Positions 1 through 8,082 of a stretch of 34,457 bases of DNA are shown here, in pieces. The position numbers and the translations under genes were made by a program. This stretch comes from Bacteroidales bacterium (GTDB lineage Bacteria > Bacteroidota > Bacteroidia > Bacteroidales > UBA932). The stretch's first letter is position 1, and each line of letters opens with the position of its first letter. The stretch covers positions 1 to 34,457 of the forward strand of contig JAILLE010000024.1 of NCBI GenBank assembly GCA_024693285.1, written 5' to 3'. Under the pieces are notes generated by a model that saw only the letters and a program-made list of their open reading frames with translations, did no database searches and was not told the DNA's origin.

Positions 1-125
1 TTCGGATGGCGAGACCACTGCCACCCTCGGCACGTTAAGAGGGGGGACCGGAGCTTCGCTTTGCGAAGCGAGCGGTGGGGCCGAGCGGAGCGAGGCGGTC
101 GAGCCGCCGAAGGCACCATCGGCGA
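1..125. repeat. GC-rich palindromic low-complexity element inside the MATE reading frame
   Basis: This tract contains a perfect 7-bp hairpin (GCTTCGC 53-59, GCGAAGC 63-69, loop TTT) and a second 5-bp hairpin (GGCGG 94-98, CCGCC 104-108), with short GAGCGG-like direct repeats between them. On the minus strand it stays open in the transporter frame and encodes an Ala/Ser/Pro-rich segment ending VPPLNVPRVAVVSPSE at the window edge. The composition contrasts with the transmembrane coding sequence just upstream. It resembles a palindromic coding-sequence-invading repeat, but no second copy was found in the window, so its repetitive nature is inference. Its left boundary lies outside the window. 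Confidence 0.5.
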
Positions 126-816
126 CCTGATTAACGGAACCCTTTGCCGCCAGAACCCATCTATATTTGATGAGGAATATGGTGGCGGCGGTGAGGAGAC
201 CGCTGTATTGGGCGATGAAGGTGCCCCAGGCGATGCCGGAGAAGCCTATACCGTTGAAGGAGGTACCGGGGATTCCGAGAGCGAGGAAGATGCTGGCGAC
301 GATATTCATTCCATTTACCATGATATCCGTCAGCATCGAACTGAAAGTGTCCTGCATCCCGATGAACCAACCACGCATAACCATCAGGCTCAATGTCGCT
401 GGAGCGGCCCAGACACGGATGTAGAAGTATTTGAGTGCCAATGTTCTGACCTCGTCGGAACACTGAACGAACACGAACATCAACTTCTGGAAAGGCCATT
501 GGACCGCTATCAACGCTAGAGCGGACAACAATGCCGCGGCAAGAGCATGCCGAAGGTTGTCCAGACAGCCACTCCAGTCCTCCCGACCATAAGCCTGAGC
601 GGTAAGACCTCCGGTTCCGGCTCTCAGGAAACCGAAGTTCCAATACATCATGTCGAACATGAGAGAGCCGATGGAGACTCCACCGATCAACGCGGCGGCT
701 GAGGCATCCAGATGCCCTGCCACAGCAATGTCCACCAGACCCACCAGCGGCACGGTCAGGTTGGCCAGGATGCTCGGCAGAGCGAGTCTCAGTATCTCCT
801 TATTCAGTGCTCTCAA
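1..816 (-). CDS. MATE family efflux transporter, DinF-like (partial, C-terminal part beyond window)
   Basis: This is the N-terminal 272 codons of a MATE (multidrug and toxin extrusion) transporter, an inner-membrane cation-coupled drug or metabolite exporter. The protein begins LRALNKEILRLALPSI and continues ILANLTVPLVGLVDIAVAGH, which is typical of the DinF branch. About six hydrophobic segments follow, up to KYRWVLAAK. I place the start at TTG 814-816, which overlaps the TGA stop of the upstream flippase gene (TTGA). No ATG occurs in frame near this point, the first being in the second membrane region, so the non-ATG start is inferred from homology. From about residue 232 the reading frame runs into a GC-rich, Ala/Pro/Ser-rich low-complexity tract (positions 1-125) that does not look like transporter sequence. 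It lies where the central loop between the two halves should be. The family assignment is firm. Whether the full gene is intact cannot be seen. Confidence 0.85.
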   Translation of the reverse strand, partial: MRALNKEILRLALPSILANLTVPLVGLVDIAVAGHLDASAAALIGGVSIGSLMFDMMYWNFGFLRAGTGGLTAQAYGREDWSGCLDNLRHALAAALLSALALIAVQWPFQKLMFVFVQCSDEVRTLALKYFYIRVWAAPATLSLMVMRGWFIGMQDTFSSMLTDIMVNGMNIVASIFLALGIPGTSFNGIGFSGIAWGTFIAQYSGLLTAATIFLIKYRWVLAAKGSVNQVADGAFGGSTASLRSAPPLASQSEAPVPPLNVPRVAVVSPSE

Positions 817-2297
817 GTTCTCTTGAAATATTTTCCGACGACGGGGAGGGAGGAGAGGGGAAGGTCACGCCAGGCGATGAGGGCGCAGAAGGCGAGGATG
901 AGCAGTACATTGACCGCAAGTGCCACCCACGTGTTTAAGTGATTGTTCGCCACAACCATACCGGCATAAAGAATCGCCGCCACAATGCAGTAGATCAGGA
1001 TGTCCACCAAAGGATAGTCGATCTTGTATTTCTTCTGTCCCACGAAATATGAAAGCAGGGTGGCGGTGCCGTAGCCTCCGACTCCTGCCCAGGCGCAAGC
1101 CATATAACCAATCTTCGGAATGAATATGAAGTTGATAGCGAACAACACGGCGCAGCCTATCCCAGAGAATAAGGCTCCCCAGAGCGTCTGGTCTGTAAGC
1201 TTGTACCAGAACGAAAGGTTGAAAAACACCCCCATCAATATCTCCGCCACCATCACGATCGGGACAACCTTCAGACCGACACGGTAGTCCTCTCCGATTA
1301 TGTATTTGAGGATGTCCATGAAGCCGACGACGCAGAGGAAAGCCAGTAACGTGAAGATTATGAAATACTTCATCGCCTTGGCGTAGGTTTCTTTACTGTC
1401 TCTTTCTGAGGAGCTTCCGAACACGAACGGCTCATAGGCGTATCGGAAAGCCTGGGTTATCATCGCCATTATCATCGCGATCTTTATGCAGGCCCCATAT
1501 ATTCCCAACTGGACGTCACCGTCCGGGCCCTTATAGACCTTGGGAAACATGATTTGCGAGGCGGTTTGATTGAGGATGCCGGCGATTCCGAGCACCAGGA
1601 TCGGCCAGCTGTATGAAAGCATCCGCTTCATAAGACCCCAGTCGAATCCGTGCTTGAAACCCTTAAGTTCCTCAATGAAGAACAGGGTCATGAACGCCGT
1701 GCAGAAGAGGTTGATGTAGAATACCCATCCGACCTGGATCCCGTTGTCATAGATACCGAACGGGTTGAGCCCCAGCTTCGGCAGGAACACGAAGTAAGTG
1801 AGATTCAGGAAAATGTTCAGGAATATGAACCCTAATTTCAGGGCGGCGAATTTAATCGGGCGTTTTTTGTATCGCAAGTATGAATACGGGATGCACTGGA
1901 AGGCGTCGATCGCGACCGTCAGAGCCATAGTCCATATGTAGTCGGGATGGTCCGGGTAGCCCATGGCTGTCGAGATTGGCCTTATAAAGCCGATGACCAA
2001 GGCAATGAACAAGACGGAAGTGGTCAGAACAGCGGTTAGTATCGTCGAATACACCTTGTCGGGGTTCTCTCCCTCCTTGTTGGAGAACCTGAAGAAGGTG
2101 GTTTCCATCCCATACGTCAGAATCACCAGGAGCAGGGCGGTGTAGGCGTAAAGGTTGGTGACCACGCCGTAGCCTCCGCTGGAAGCATTTATCACATAAG
2201 TATATATGGGAACCAGAAGGTAGTTCAAGAACCTTCCTATGATGCTGCTCAGACCGTATATCGCCGTGTCTTTCGCCAGGGATTTCAGATTCGCCAT
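813..2297 (-). CDS. Oligosaccharide flippase / polysaccharide biosynthesis membrane protein
   Basis: This 494-residue protein is a very hydrophobic MOP-superfamily transporter of the Wzx/polysaccharide-synthesis type, expected to flip lipid-linked glycans across the inner membrane. The N-terminus (SLAKDTAIYGLSSIIGRFLN, then YLLVPIYTYVI) is the usual beginning of this family. About 14 membrane segments are spread over the whole length, and the size is normal. The ATG at 2297 follows the M1 peptidase stop by 21 bp, and the TGA stop overlaps the TTG start of the MATE gene, so it sits in the middle of a tightly packed minus-strand operon. No glycosyltransferases are adjacent, so the glycan substrate (capsule, O-antigen, peptidoglycan precursor or other) cannot be told from context. 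Confidence 0.85.
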   Translation of the reverse strand: MANLKSLAKDTAIYGLSSIIGRFLNYLLVPIYTYVINASSGGYGVVTNLYAYTALLLVILTYGMETTFFRFSNKEGENPDKVYSTILTAVLTTSVLFIALVIGFIRPISTAMGYPDHPDYIWTMALTVAIDAFQCIPYSYLRYKKRPIKFAALKLGFIFLNIFLNLTYFVFLPKLGLNPFGIYDNGIQVGWVFYINLFCTAFMTLFFIEELKGFKHGFDWGLMKRMLSYSWPILVLGIAGILNQTASQIMFPKVYKGPDGDVQLGIYGACIKIAMIMAMITQAFRYAYEPFVFGSSSERDSKETYAKAMKYFIIFTLLAFLCVVGFMDILKYIIGEDYRVGLKVVPIVMVAEILMGVFFNLSFWYKLTDQTLWGALFSGIGCAVLFAINFIFIPKIGYMACAWAGVGGYGTATLLSYFVGQKKYKIDYPLVDILIYCIVAAILYAGMVVANNHLNTWVALAVNVLLILAFCALIAWRDLPLSSLPVVGKYFKRT

Positions 2298-2318
2298 TTC
2301 CCTTTAGTTTTAGAGATG

Positions 2319-4601
2319 CTAGTTAAGTGACTTGACGCTATTAGCCCGCTGCAATCCGTATGCCGCCACTAGAATCTTATTCTTTAGAAGTTGAGGATAA
2401 TCAGGGTTGTCTTCAAGGAAAGAGTCCAATTCTTTGAGCGCCTGGGCTGATGAGTGTCCTCCTAAAAGCGCCCCGCACCAGTTCCCGGGGAAGAAGATGT
2501 CCCCTGTGGCCTTGACCTCTAGCAGAGCGTCTAGAGCCGGCCTTATGTATTTGACAGAGGATGACTCCCTGAGAAAATGATTGAGATAACCGAGAGCCTC
2601 GGATGCCCATGGCTCAACGACCCTTCCTTGAGGAGTGAGAAGTTCCTCAAATACAGCGTCTTGTGACTCCATATAAGGAAGGGCGGCCCTTGACACAAAG
2701 TCTAGATGTTCGAGATTGTTCTTGTTGTAAGACCTTGAAGGGTCGCTGTCGTCCAGCCTGCTCCTTTGGATTCCGATGATCTCCTTAGCTTTTTCGGGCA
2801 TCCGGATCGCCAGCTGGCAAGCGAACGAGATATAGTCGTTGACAGTAAGGCCTTTATCCTTTTCTGCCGCCCATATGTCATATACCGCATTCGTGACCGC
2901 TGGACTCGTCCCGCAGGAGGCCAGGAGACGCTTCAATTGCAGCCGGCAGGGTTCCAGGGCATGGCTGGACGCCATCTTCAGCAGCCTTGCCTCATGAACT
3001 GACCTGTCACCCTCTATATCAAGCAGTGGAGTCCTAATAGCCGAGACAATGGTGGATGCTATCAGAGGATTTGTCTCGGCCTCCAGAGCGCCAAGAAGCA
3101 TGTCGAGGTACTCGGCCGCGGTAGTTTTTCCCGCGAGGAAATCCTCTTTGGCCAGTAAGATCTTGGCCTCCCTGATAGTCTCGGGTTCAATATCCTGGTA
3201 CTTGCTTTGGTCTGAGAACGATTTCAGGGTTCCCATCATGTCGCCCCCCCGCCTCTCATTTACCCAGGACTCGCTGAAGGACTTGACATTCTTGTCGCTA
3301 TGAGCGTCCAAGACATCCACAAGGTCATCCCAGGTGGCGTTGGAGTATGAATACCGGGCAAGGTAGGCTTTCAAACTCTCGTGAAACGCCTCCGGACCGA
3401 TATATTCCTCAAGCATACGCATCATCACAGGGGCCTTGTCGTAGACCATGTTGTTGTAGATCAGACCGGCGTCCGCCAGGTTGGGAAGGTCCTGCCTGAT
3501 GGCTGTCGCACCTTCCGTCCTCTCCTCGTCCATCGCGAGGGCGAGGTATCCTTTGAGCCAGCTCAGCTCGTGGTTGATTCCGGGAAACATCGGTTCGACC
3601 ATCTTGGCGGCGAGATGGTTGGCAAAGACTTCCTTAGTCCAGACCTCGTCGAACCAGCGCATGGTCACAAGGTCTCCGAACCACAAATGAGCTGTCTCAT
3701 GGGAGATCAGTTTCATTCTGGCGAGCCGCTCGTCAGGAGTTGGTGACTTGCCGAGGAACATGGTCCTCTCATTGTATAGGATCGATCCCGGATGCTCCAT
3801 CCCTCCGAATTGGAAGTTGGGAACCACCACGAAATCATATTTGCTGAATGGCATCCGGATTCCGGTGAAATCTTCCATCCAAGTGAGCGCCTGCCCGACT
3901 TCATTGAATATGTCCGGTATCTGGGCGATCTTGTCCGGATCGGTCTCCCTGTAATACACGTTCATATCCCTTCCTTGGACAGTTGAGGACGCCTTGCTCC
4001 ATTTTCCTGCCACGAAAGCGAACAGATACGTGCTGACAAGTTCTGTCTGGGCGAAATCAATACGCTTCCTGCCTCCCTCCAGGAGGACTGTGTCTACCGC
4101 GGCGGTATTGGAAATGGCGGTCCAGTCTTCCGGGACCTCAAGGGATAAGGTGAACCTGGCTTTCAAGTCAGGCTGGTCAAAGCATGGGAAAACGCTCCTC
4201 GCATGAGCCGGGACGAAAAGACTGTAGAGATATTCCTCATTCCGGTTCAGGAACCTGTTGTCAGACACGAAATCCAGGTCGAAAGAGTTGGCACCTTTTT
4301 TCGCCCGAAGTATTATGTGCTCATCCTCATAACGGGTGAAGTCCAAAGGTATGGAAGCTCTTGAGGATGAATGGAAAGAGACCGTCTCATGGCCGGTTAT
4401 GGCTGAATCTTTTACGGAAGGGATTGAGAGGATGATTCTGTATGATACATCTGAGATCAAATCCCTTCTGAGGTCGGCCAGTGAGGCTGACACCCCGGGT
4501 TCAACCAGTGCGGAATACTTTTCGCTCCTGATGTCACAACCGGGGGTCAGGAACGCCACAATCGCCGCTAAAACCAGCGGCCGGATGATCTTCAGGAGCA
4601 T
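2319..4601 (-). CDS. M1 family metallo-aminopeptidase, lipoprotein
   Basis: This is a zinc aminopeptidase of the M1 (gluzincin) family, which removes N-terminal residues from peptides. From the start chosen here it has 760 residues. The zinc site is HETAH at residues 301-305, with the third ligand Glu at 324 (HEXXH-X18-E). The upstream exopeptidase motif reads GGMEH rather than the usual GxMEN, and the third-ligand segment reads WTKEVFA instead of the common W-x-NEGFA. An open frame extends to ATG 4646, but that overlaps the aminotransferase gene. I prefer ATG 4601 because it gives a compact lipoprotein signal (MLLKIIRPLVLAAIVAFLTP then Cys) and leaves a 13-bp gap. A likely location is the periplasmic or outer-membrane surface, with a role in peptide scavenging or processing. 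The family call is strong and the substrate unknown. Confidence 0.88.
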   Translation of the reverse strand: MLLKIIRPLVLAAIVAFLTPGCDIRSEKYSALVEPGVSASLADLRRDLISDVSYRIILSIPSVKDSAITGHETVSFHSSSRASIPLDFTRYEDEHIILRAKKGANSFDLDFVSDNRFLNRNEEYLYSLFVPAHARSVFPCFDQPDLKARFTLSLEVPEDWTAISNTAAVDTVLLEGGRKRIDFAQTELVSTYLFAFVAGKWSKASSTVQGRDMNVYYRETDPDKIAQIPDIFNEVGQALTWMEDFTGIRMPFSKYDFVVVPNFQFGGMEHPGSILYNERTMFLGKSPTPDERLARMKLISHETAHLWFGDLVTMRWFDEVWTKEVFANHLAAKMVEPMFPGINHELSWLKGYLALAMDEERTEGATAIRQDLPNLADAGLIYNNMVYDKAPVMMRMLEEYIGPEAFHESLKAYLARYSYSNATWDDLVDVLDAHSDKNVKSFSESWVNERRGGDMMGTLKSFSDQSKYQDIEPETIREAKILLAKEDFLAGKTTAAEYLDMLLGALEAETNPLIASTIVSAIRTPLLDIEGDRSVHEARLLKMASSHALEPCRLQLKRLLASCGTSPAVTNAVYDIWAAEKDKGLTVNDYISFACQLAIRMPEKAKEIIGIQRSRLDDSDPSRSYNKNNLEHLDFVSRAALPYMESQDAVFEELLTPQGRVVEPWASEALGYLNHFLRESSSVKYIRPALDALLEVKATGDIFFPGNWCGALLGGHSSAQALKELDSFLEDNPDYPQLLKNKILVAAYGLQRANSVKSLN

Positions 4602-4614
4602 AATGGAAGGAGTC

Positions 4615-5832
4615 TTAAGCGTTATAGGCTTCCAGAGCTTTCTCAAGCACGAGCAGAGCCCTGGCGAGGTCTTCTTTCTTCAACACATAAGCCATCCTGA
4701 CCTGGTTCTTCCCCAGGCCGGGGGTGCTGTAGAATCCCGCCGCGGGAGCCATCATCACAGTCTCACCGGTGAAACCGGCGGGAGTGCCCTCGTCTTTGTA
4801 GCGGAATGTCTCAAGACACCATTTGCAGAAGTCCTCAGCGTCATCGACCGGTAGGGAAAGCACAGTGTAAAATGCTCCTTTCGGCATCGGGGAATATACG
4901 CCCGGGATCTTGTTGAGGCCGTCGATGAAGAAGTCTCTCCTGCTACGGTACTCCTCGAAGCATTCTTTGGAATACTCCTCCGTGCCTTCGATGGAGGCCT
5001 CGGCCACGATCTGTCCCAAAAGGGGAGGACTGAGACGGGCCTGGCAGAACTTCATCACCGAGGTCATGAACATGCTGTTGTGGCTTACTATCATGCCGAC
5101 CCTGATTCCGCACTCGGAATATCTCTTAGAGACGGAGTCAACGACGACCACGTTGTCCTCGATTCCCGGAAGACATAAGGCGGAAAGATATGGTGCGTCT
5201 GTGTAACGGAACTCCCTGTAGACCTCGTCCGAAATAAGGAACAAGTTGTGGTTCAATACTATATCCCTAAGCCTGTAAAGCTCTTCCTCGGAATACAGAT
5301 ACCCTGTGGGATTGTTGGGATTGCAGATCAGGATCGCCTTCGTCCTGTCCGTGATGGCTCTTTCGAAATCCTCCACTGAAGGCAGGGCGAAGCCGTCCTC
5401 GATCTTTGATGTGACAGTCTTGATAGTCACACCGGCCGTGACAGCGAACGAGATATAGTTTGCATATCCCGGCTCGGTCATAATGATCTCGTCGCCCGGA
5501 TCCAGGCAGGTCATGAAGGTCAGTAATAAGGCCTCAGATCCGCCGCTTGTGACAATTATCTCCTTCTCGGAAACGTTTATCCCGAATTTGGCGTAATAAC
5601 CTACAAGCCTGTCCCTCAATGGCTTGATACCATTGCTGGGGCTGTATTCAAGGGTTGTCCTGTCAATCCGCTTCAAAGCGTCGAGCGCTTTCTTAGGAGT
5701 CGGCAGGTCAGGTTGGCCTATGTTGAGATGGTAGACCTTCGCCCCGCTGGCTTTCGCGGCATCGGCAAAAGGGGTCAGTTTCCTTATCGGAGAGGCGGGA
5801 ACCTCGATCCCGCGTTTGGATATTCCGGGCAT
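4615..5832 (-). CDS. Pyridoxal-phosphate-dependent aminotransferase, class I/II
   Basis: This 405-residue cytoplasmic aminotransferase belongs to fold type I. The signature NPNNPTGYLYSEEEL marks the PLP-binding region. The Schiff-base lysine is Lys236 in DSVSKRYSECGIRVG, and the C-terminal substrate-carboxylate arginine is in NQVRMAYV. These features fit the aspartate/aromatic aminotransferase subgroup, which transfers amino groups between amino acids and 2-oxo acids. The exact amino acid cannot be assigned from sequence alone. The ATG at 5832 lies 12 bp after the gpmA stop, and the stop is 13 bp before the M1 peptidase start, indicating one transcript. Length is normal and no key residue is missing. 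Confidence 0.9.
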   Translation of the reverse strand: MPGISKRGIEVPASPIRKLTPFADAAKASGAKVYHLNIGQPDLPTPKKALDALKRIDRTTLEYSPSNGIKPLRDRLVGYYAKFGINVSEKEIIVTSGGSEALLLTFMTCLDPGDEIIMTEPGYANYISFAVTAGVTIKTVTSKIEDGFALPSVEDFERAITDRTKAILICNPNNPTGYLYSEEELYRLRDIVLNHNLFLISDEVYREFRYTDAPYLSALCLPGIEDNVVVVDSVSKRYSECGIRVGMIVSHNSMFMTSVMKFCQARLSPPLLGQIVAEASIEGTEEYSKECFEEYRSRRDFFIDGLNKIPGVYSPMPKGAFYTVLSLPVDDAEDFCKWCLETFRYKDEGTPAGFTGETVMMAPAAGFYSTPGLGKNQVRMAYVLKKEDLARALLVLEKALEAYNA

Positions 5833-5844
5833 GACGTCGGATGA

Positions 5845-6591
5845 TTATTTTGCCTTACCTTGGTTGGCGACCGCCTCCTGCTTGCGCTTAAGCTCCTCGG
5901 GATCAGCGAGGTAGTAGTCGTTCACGAGCTTCAGGTTGTCGTCGAACTCGAAAACATAAGGAGTCGCGGTGGGGATATTCAGCTTCACGATGTCCGTGTC
6001 GGAGATGCCCTTGAGGTGCTTCACGACGCCGCGGAGGCTGTTGCCGTGGGCGACCACAACGATATTGTCATGCTCCTTGAGGGCAGGGAATATCTCGCAC
6101 TCCCAGTAAGGCATAACCCTCTCGATGCACTCCTTGAGAGCCTCGGTACGAGGGATATACTCATCGGGGACAGCGGCGTAGCGTGGATCCCTTGTGGCGC
6201 TGTTAGGATCATCCTCAGGAAGGTTGTGCGGAGCGATGTCGAAGCTACGACGCCAGATGAGCACCTGCTCGTCACCGTATTTCTGAGCTGTCTCTGCCTT
6301 ATTGAGTCCCTGAAGCATACCATAGTGCTTCTCATTAAGTCTCCAAGTCTTTTTCACGGGGATCCAGTCAAGATCCATGGAGTCGAGGACGTTGTTGAGG
6401 GTCTTGATAGCTCTCTTGAGATAAGATGTGTAGGCCACCTCGAAGGTGAAGCCATTCTCTTTCAGGATCTTGCCCGCGTCAAAAGCTTCCTGGACACCTT
6501 TCTCGCTCAAATCAACGTTGGTCCACCCTGTGAACCTGTTCTCCTTGTTCCACTGGCTCTCGCCGTGACGGATAAGTACGATTCTCTTCAT
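5845..6591 (-). CDS. gpmA: 2,3-bisphosphoglycerate-dependent phosphoglycerate mutase
   Basis: The enzyme interconverts 3-phosphoglycerate and 2-phosphoglycerate in glycolysis and gluconeogenesis. At 248 residues it has the usual length of the cofactor-dependent dPGM. The phosphohistidine motif [20 protein letters not shown] is at the N-terminus (residues 8-27), the conserved [10 protein letters not shown] segment is in the middle, and the second catalytic histidine is in [10 protein letters not shown]. The C-terminus is short and charged ([14 protein letters not shown]). It lies in the minus-strand run between nth (18 bp upstream) and the aminotransferase (12 bp downstream). The complementary strand holds an equally long open frame, which is a codon-bias shadow. 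Confidence 0.96.
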   Translation of the reverse strand: MKRIVLIRHGESQWNKENRFTGWTNVDLSEKGVQEAFDAGKILKENGFTFEVAYTSYLKRAIKTLNNVLDSMDLDWIPVKKTWRLNEKHYGMLQGLNKAETAQKYGDEQVLIWRRSFDIAPHNLPEDDPNSATRDPRYAAVPDEYIPRTEALKECIERVMPYWECEIFPALKEHDNIVVVAHGNSLRGVVKHLKGISDTDIVKLNIPTATPYVFEFDDNLKLVNDYYLADPEELKRKQEAVANQGKAK

Positions 6592-6609
6592 GTTTTGATT
6601 AATTAAAAG

Positions 6610-7257
6610 TTAAATGATTTTCCTGTTTTCTCTTTCATATTCCCTGCACCAGTCCTTCAATGGGCATTCTTGGCATTTGGGCTTCCTGGCCACGCAGACG
6701 TAACGCCCGTGAAGTATAAGCCAATGGTGTGACTTGGCCCTCTGGTGTTCAGGGATGTTCTTCTCAAGTTCCTTTCCGACCGCGTCCACAGTCTTCCCGT
6801 CGGAAAGACCCAACCTGTGGGAGACCCTGAACACATGAGTGTCCACCGCTATCACCGGCTTGTCGTAGACTATCGACGCTATGACATTGGCGGTCTTTCT
6901 GCCCACTCCTGGGAGGCTCATGAGTTGATCGATATCCGAAGGGACCTCGGATCCGAAGTCAGAGACCAGTTTCTGGGCCATCTGGATAAGGTGGAGGGCC
7001 TTGGAATTGGGGTATGACACACTCTTCACAAACTGGTACACCTCATCAAATGAGGCTTTGGCCAGATCCTCCGGGTTCGGAAACCGCTCAAACAGAGGCG
7101 GAACCACCATATTCACCCTCCTGTCAGTACATTGCGCGCTGAGAATGACCGCAATGAGCAGGTGGAAAGGCGAGTCGTGGTGAAGCTCGGTCGTAGGAAG
7201 CGGCTGGTTCTCCTCAAACCAGGCCAGAATCTTTGAATATCTGTCTTTCTTGAGCAT
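6610..7257 (-). CDS. nth: Endonuclease III (DNA glycosylase/AP lyase)
   Basis: This 215-residue base-excision-repair enzyme removes oxidised pyrimidines and cleaves abasic sites. The helix-hairpin-helix [12 protein letters not shown] (about residues 115-126) carries the catalytic Lys121. The catalytic Asp139 is in [14 protein letters not shown]. The C-terminal iron-sulfur cluster has four cysteines in the spacing C-X6-C-X2-C-X5-C ([17 protein letters not shown]). Length and motifs are those of a complete enzyme. The start ATG 7257 is 1 bp from the stop of the FtsE-like gene, so translation is probably coupled. Its neighbours have no repair role, so the linkage looks like simple operon packing. 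Confidence 0.96.
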   Translation of the reverse strand: MLKKDRYSKILAWFEENQPLPTTELHHDSPFHLLIAVILSAQCTDRRVNMVVPPLFERFPNPEDLAKASFDEVYQFVKSVSYPNSKALHLIQMAQKLVSDFGSEVPSDIDQLMSLPGVGRKTANVIASIVYDKPVIAVDTHVFRVSHRLGLSDGKTVDAVGKELEKNIPEHQRAKSHHWLILHGRYVCVARKPKCQECPLKDWCREYERENRKII

Positions 7258-7258
7258 C

Positions 7259-7993
7259 TCAGATGGTTAGAGCGAGGTCGATCACCTCATCATTGAGATT
7301 CTCATGGCAGCCTTCATCCTTGCATACGAAGACCCTGCCGTGGTATTTTTCGAATATGCCCCTGTTATGGGTGACCATGATGATCGCGGTCCCATCTTCC
7401 TTGTTGATCCCGGTGAGAAGCTTCATGATGCCGTCGGCGGTCTCATTGTCAAGGTTGCCGGTGGGCTCGTCGGCGATGATCACACTGGGTTTGTTAAGGA
7501 GGGATCTCGCGATGGCGACCCTCTGCTGCTCACCGCCGGAAAGCTGGTGAGGCATCTTGTGGGCTTTGTGGGTCATCCCCACATCCTCAAGGACAGCCCT
7601 GATACGTTTGTCAGCCGCATTCTTGTCCTTCCAGCCGGTCGCCTTCAATACGAAATCAAGGTTTTCCTCGACCGTCCTGTCCATCAGCAGCTGGAAATCC
7701 TGGAAGACAACGCCAACTTTTCGCCTGAGGTAAGGTATGTCTTTCTCTTTCAATCCGTTCAGTTTGAACCCACAGACTTCTCCGAAACCTTTGCGGAGGG
7801 GACTCTCTCCAATCATAGTCCGGATTATTGAGGTCTTGCCGGTACCGACCTTACCTACGATATAGACGAAGTCGCCGGTTCTCACCTCCATGTCGAGTCC
7901 ATAGATGACAACATTGTCTCCACCAAGGATGTCGGCTCCTTTAAAGGAGACAAGCGGCTCGTTTTTTGTTGTTTGTATTGCTTTATCTTCCAT
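7259..7993 (-). CDS. ftsE: FtsE-like ABC transporter ATP-binding protein
   Basis: This 244-residue ABC ATPase has Walker [10 protein letters not shown] (about residues 47-55), the Q-loop at VVFQDFQLL, the ABC signature [16 protein letters not shown], Walker [13 protein letters not shown] and the switch histidine in MVTHN. The short length and the DEPTGNLD motif fit the FtsE/LolD/MacB subgroup. FtsE with FtsX transmits signals to cell-wall hydrolases at division. No FtsX-type permease is adjacent, so the ftsE name is tentative and the partner must be encoded elsewhere. It is the first gene of the minus-strand run, divergent from the TPR gene, with a TATATTTG -7 box only 7 bp before its ATG. 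Confidence 0.8.
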   Translation of the reverse strand: MEDKAIQTTKNEPLVSFKGADILGGDNVVIYGLDMEVRTGDFVYIVGKVGTGKTSIIRTMIGESPLRKGFGEVCGFKLNGLKEKDIPYLRRKVGVVFQDFQLLMDRTVEENLDFVLKATGWKDKNAADKRIRAVLEDVGMTHKAHKMPHQLSGGEQQRVAIARSLLNKPSVIIADEPTGNLDNETADGIMKLLTGINKEDGTAIIMVTHNRGIFEKYHGRVFVCKDEGCHENLNDEVIDLALTI

Positions 7994-8000
7994 GATTGTA

Positions 8001-8008
8001 CAAATATA
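8001..8008 (-). promoter_or_regulatory. Candidate -7 promoter element (TATATTTG) for the FtsE-like operon
   Basis: Read on the minus strand this is TATATTTG, an exact match to the Bacteroidota -7 consensus TAnnTTTG. It ends 7 bp before the ATG at 7993. With the usual offset, transcription would begin about two bases before the start codon, giving a nearly leaderless mRNA for the whole minus-strand run. No clear -33 TTTG is seen at the expected distance. Confidence 0.45.
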
Positions 8009-8047
8009 CTTCTTTTTTTTGAGTATTATGAGTAAATTTGTGGATTG

Positions 8048-8055
8048 TAACTTTG
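8048..8055 (+). promoter_or_regulatory. Candidate -7 promoter element (TAACTTTG) for the TPR/barrel operon
   Basis: TAACTTTG matches TAnnTTTG and lies 27 bp before the ATG at 8083. A second match, TAAATTTG, is at 8033-8040. Neither has a TTTG -33 element at 19-21 bp, so the exact promoter is uncertain. The region between the divergent starts at 7993 and 8083 holds both directions' signals. Confidence 0.35.
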
Positions 8056-8082
8056 AACTATAAACTTTCGCAAGATATCGTT

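Noticed and set aside
161..643. Minus-strand 160-codon open frame near the left edge
   Set aside because: It is out of frame with the MATE transporter, rich in Arg/His, and does not resemble any protein family.
4602..4646. Upstream start of the M1 peptidase at 4646
   Set aside because: It would overlap the aminotransferase gene and put 15 extra residues before a good lipoprotein signal; ATG 4601 fits better.
5860..6606. Plus-strand open frame of 248 codons opposite gpmA
   Set aside because: It mirrors the gpmA gene almost exactly, has no recognisable family, and gpmA is certain; it is a codon-bias shadow.
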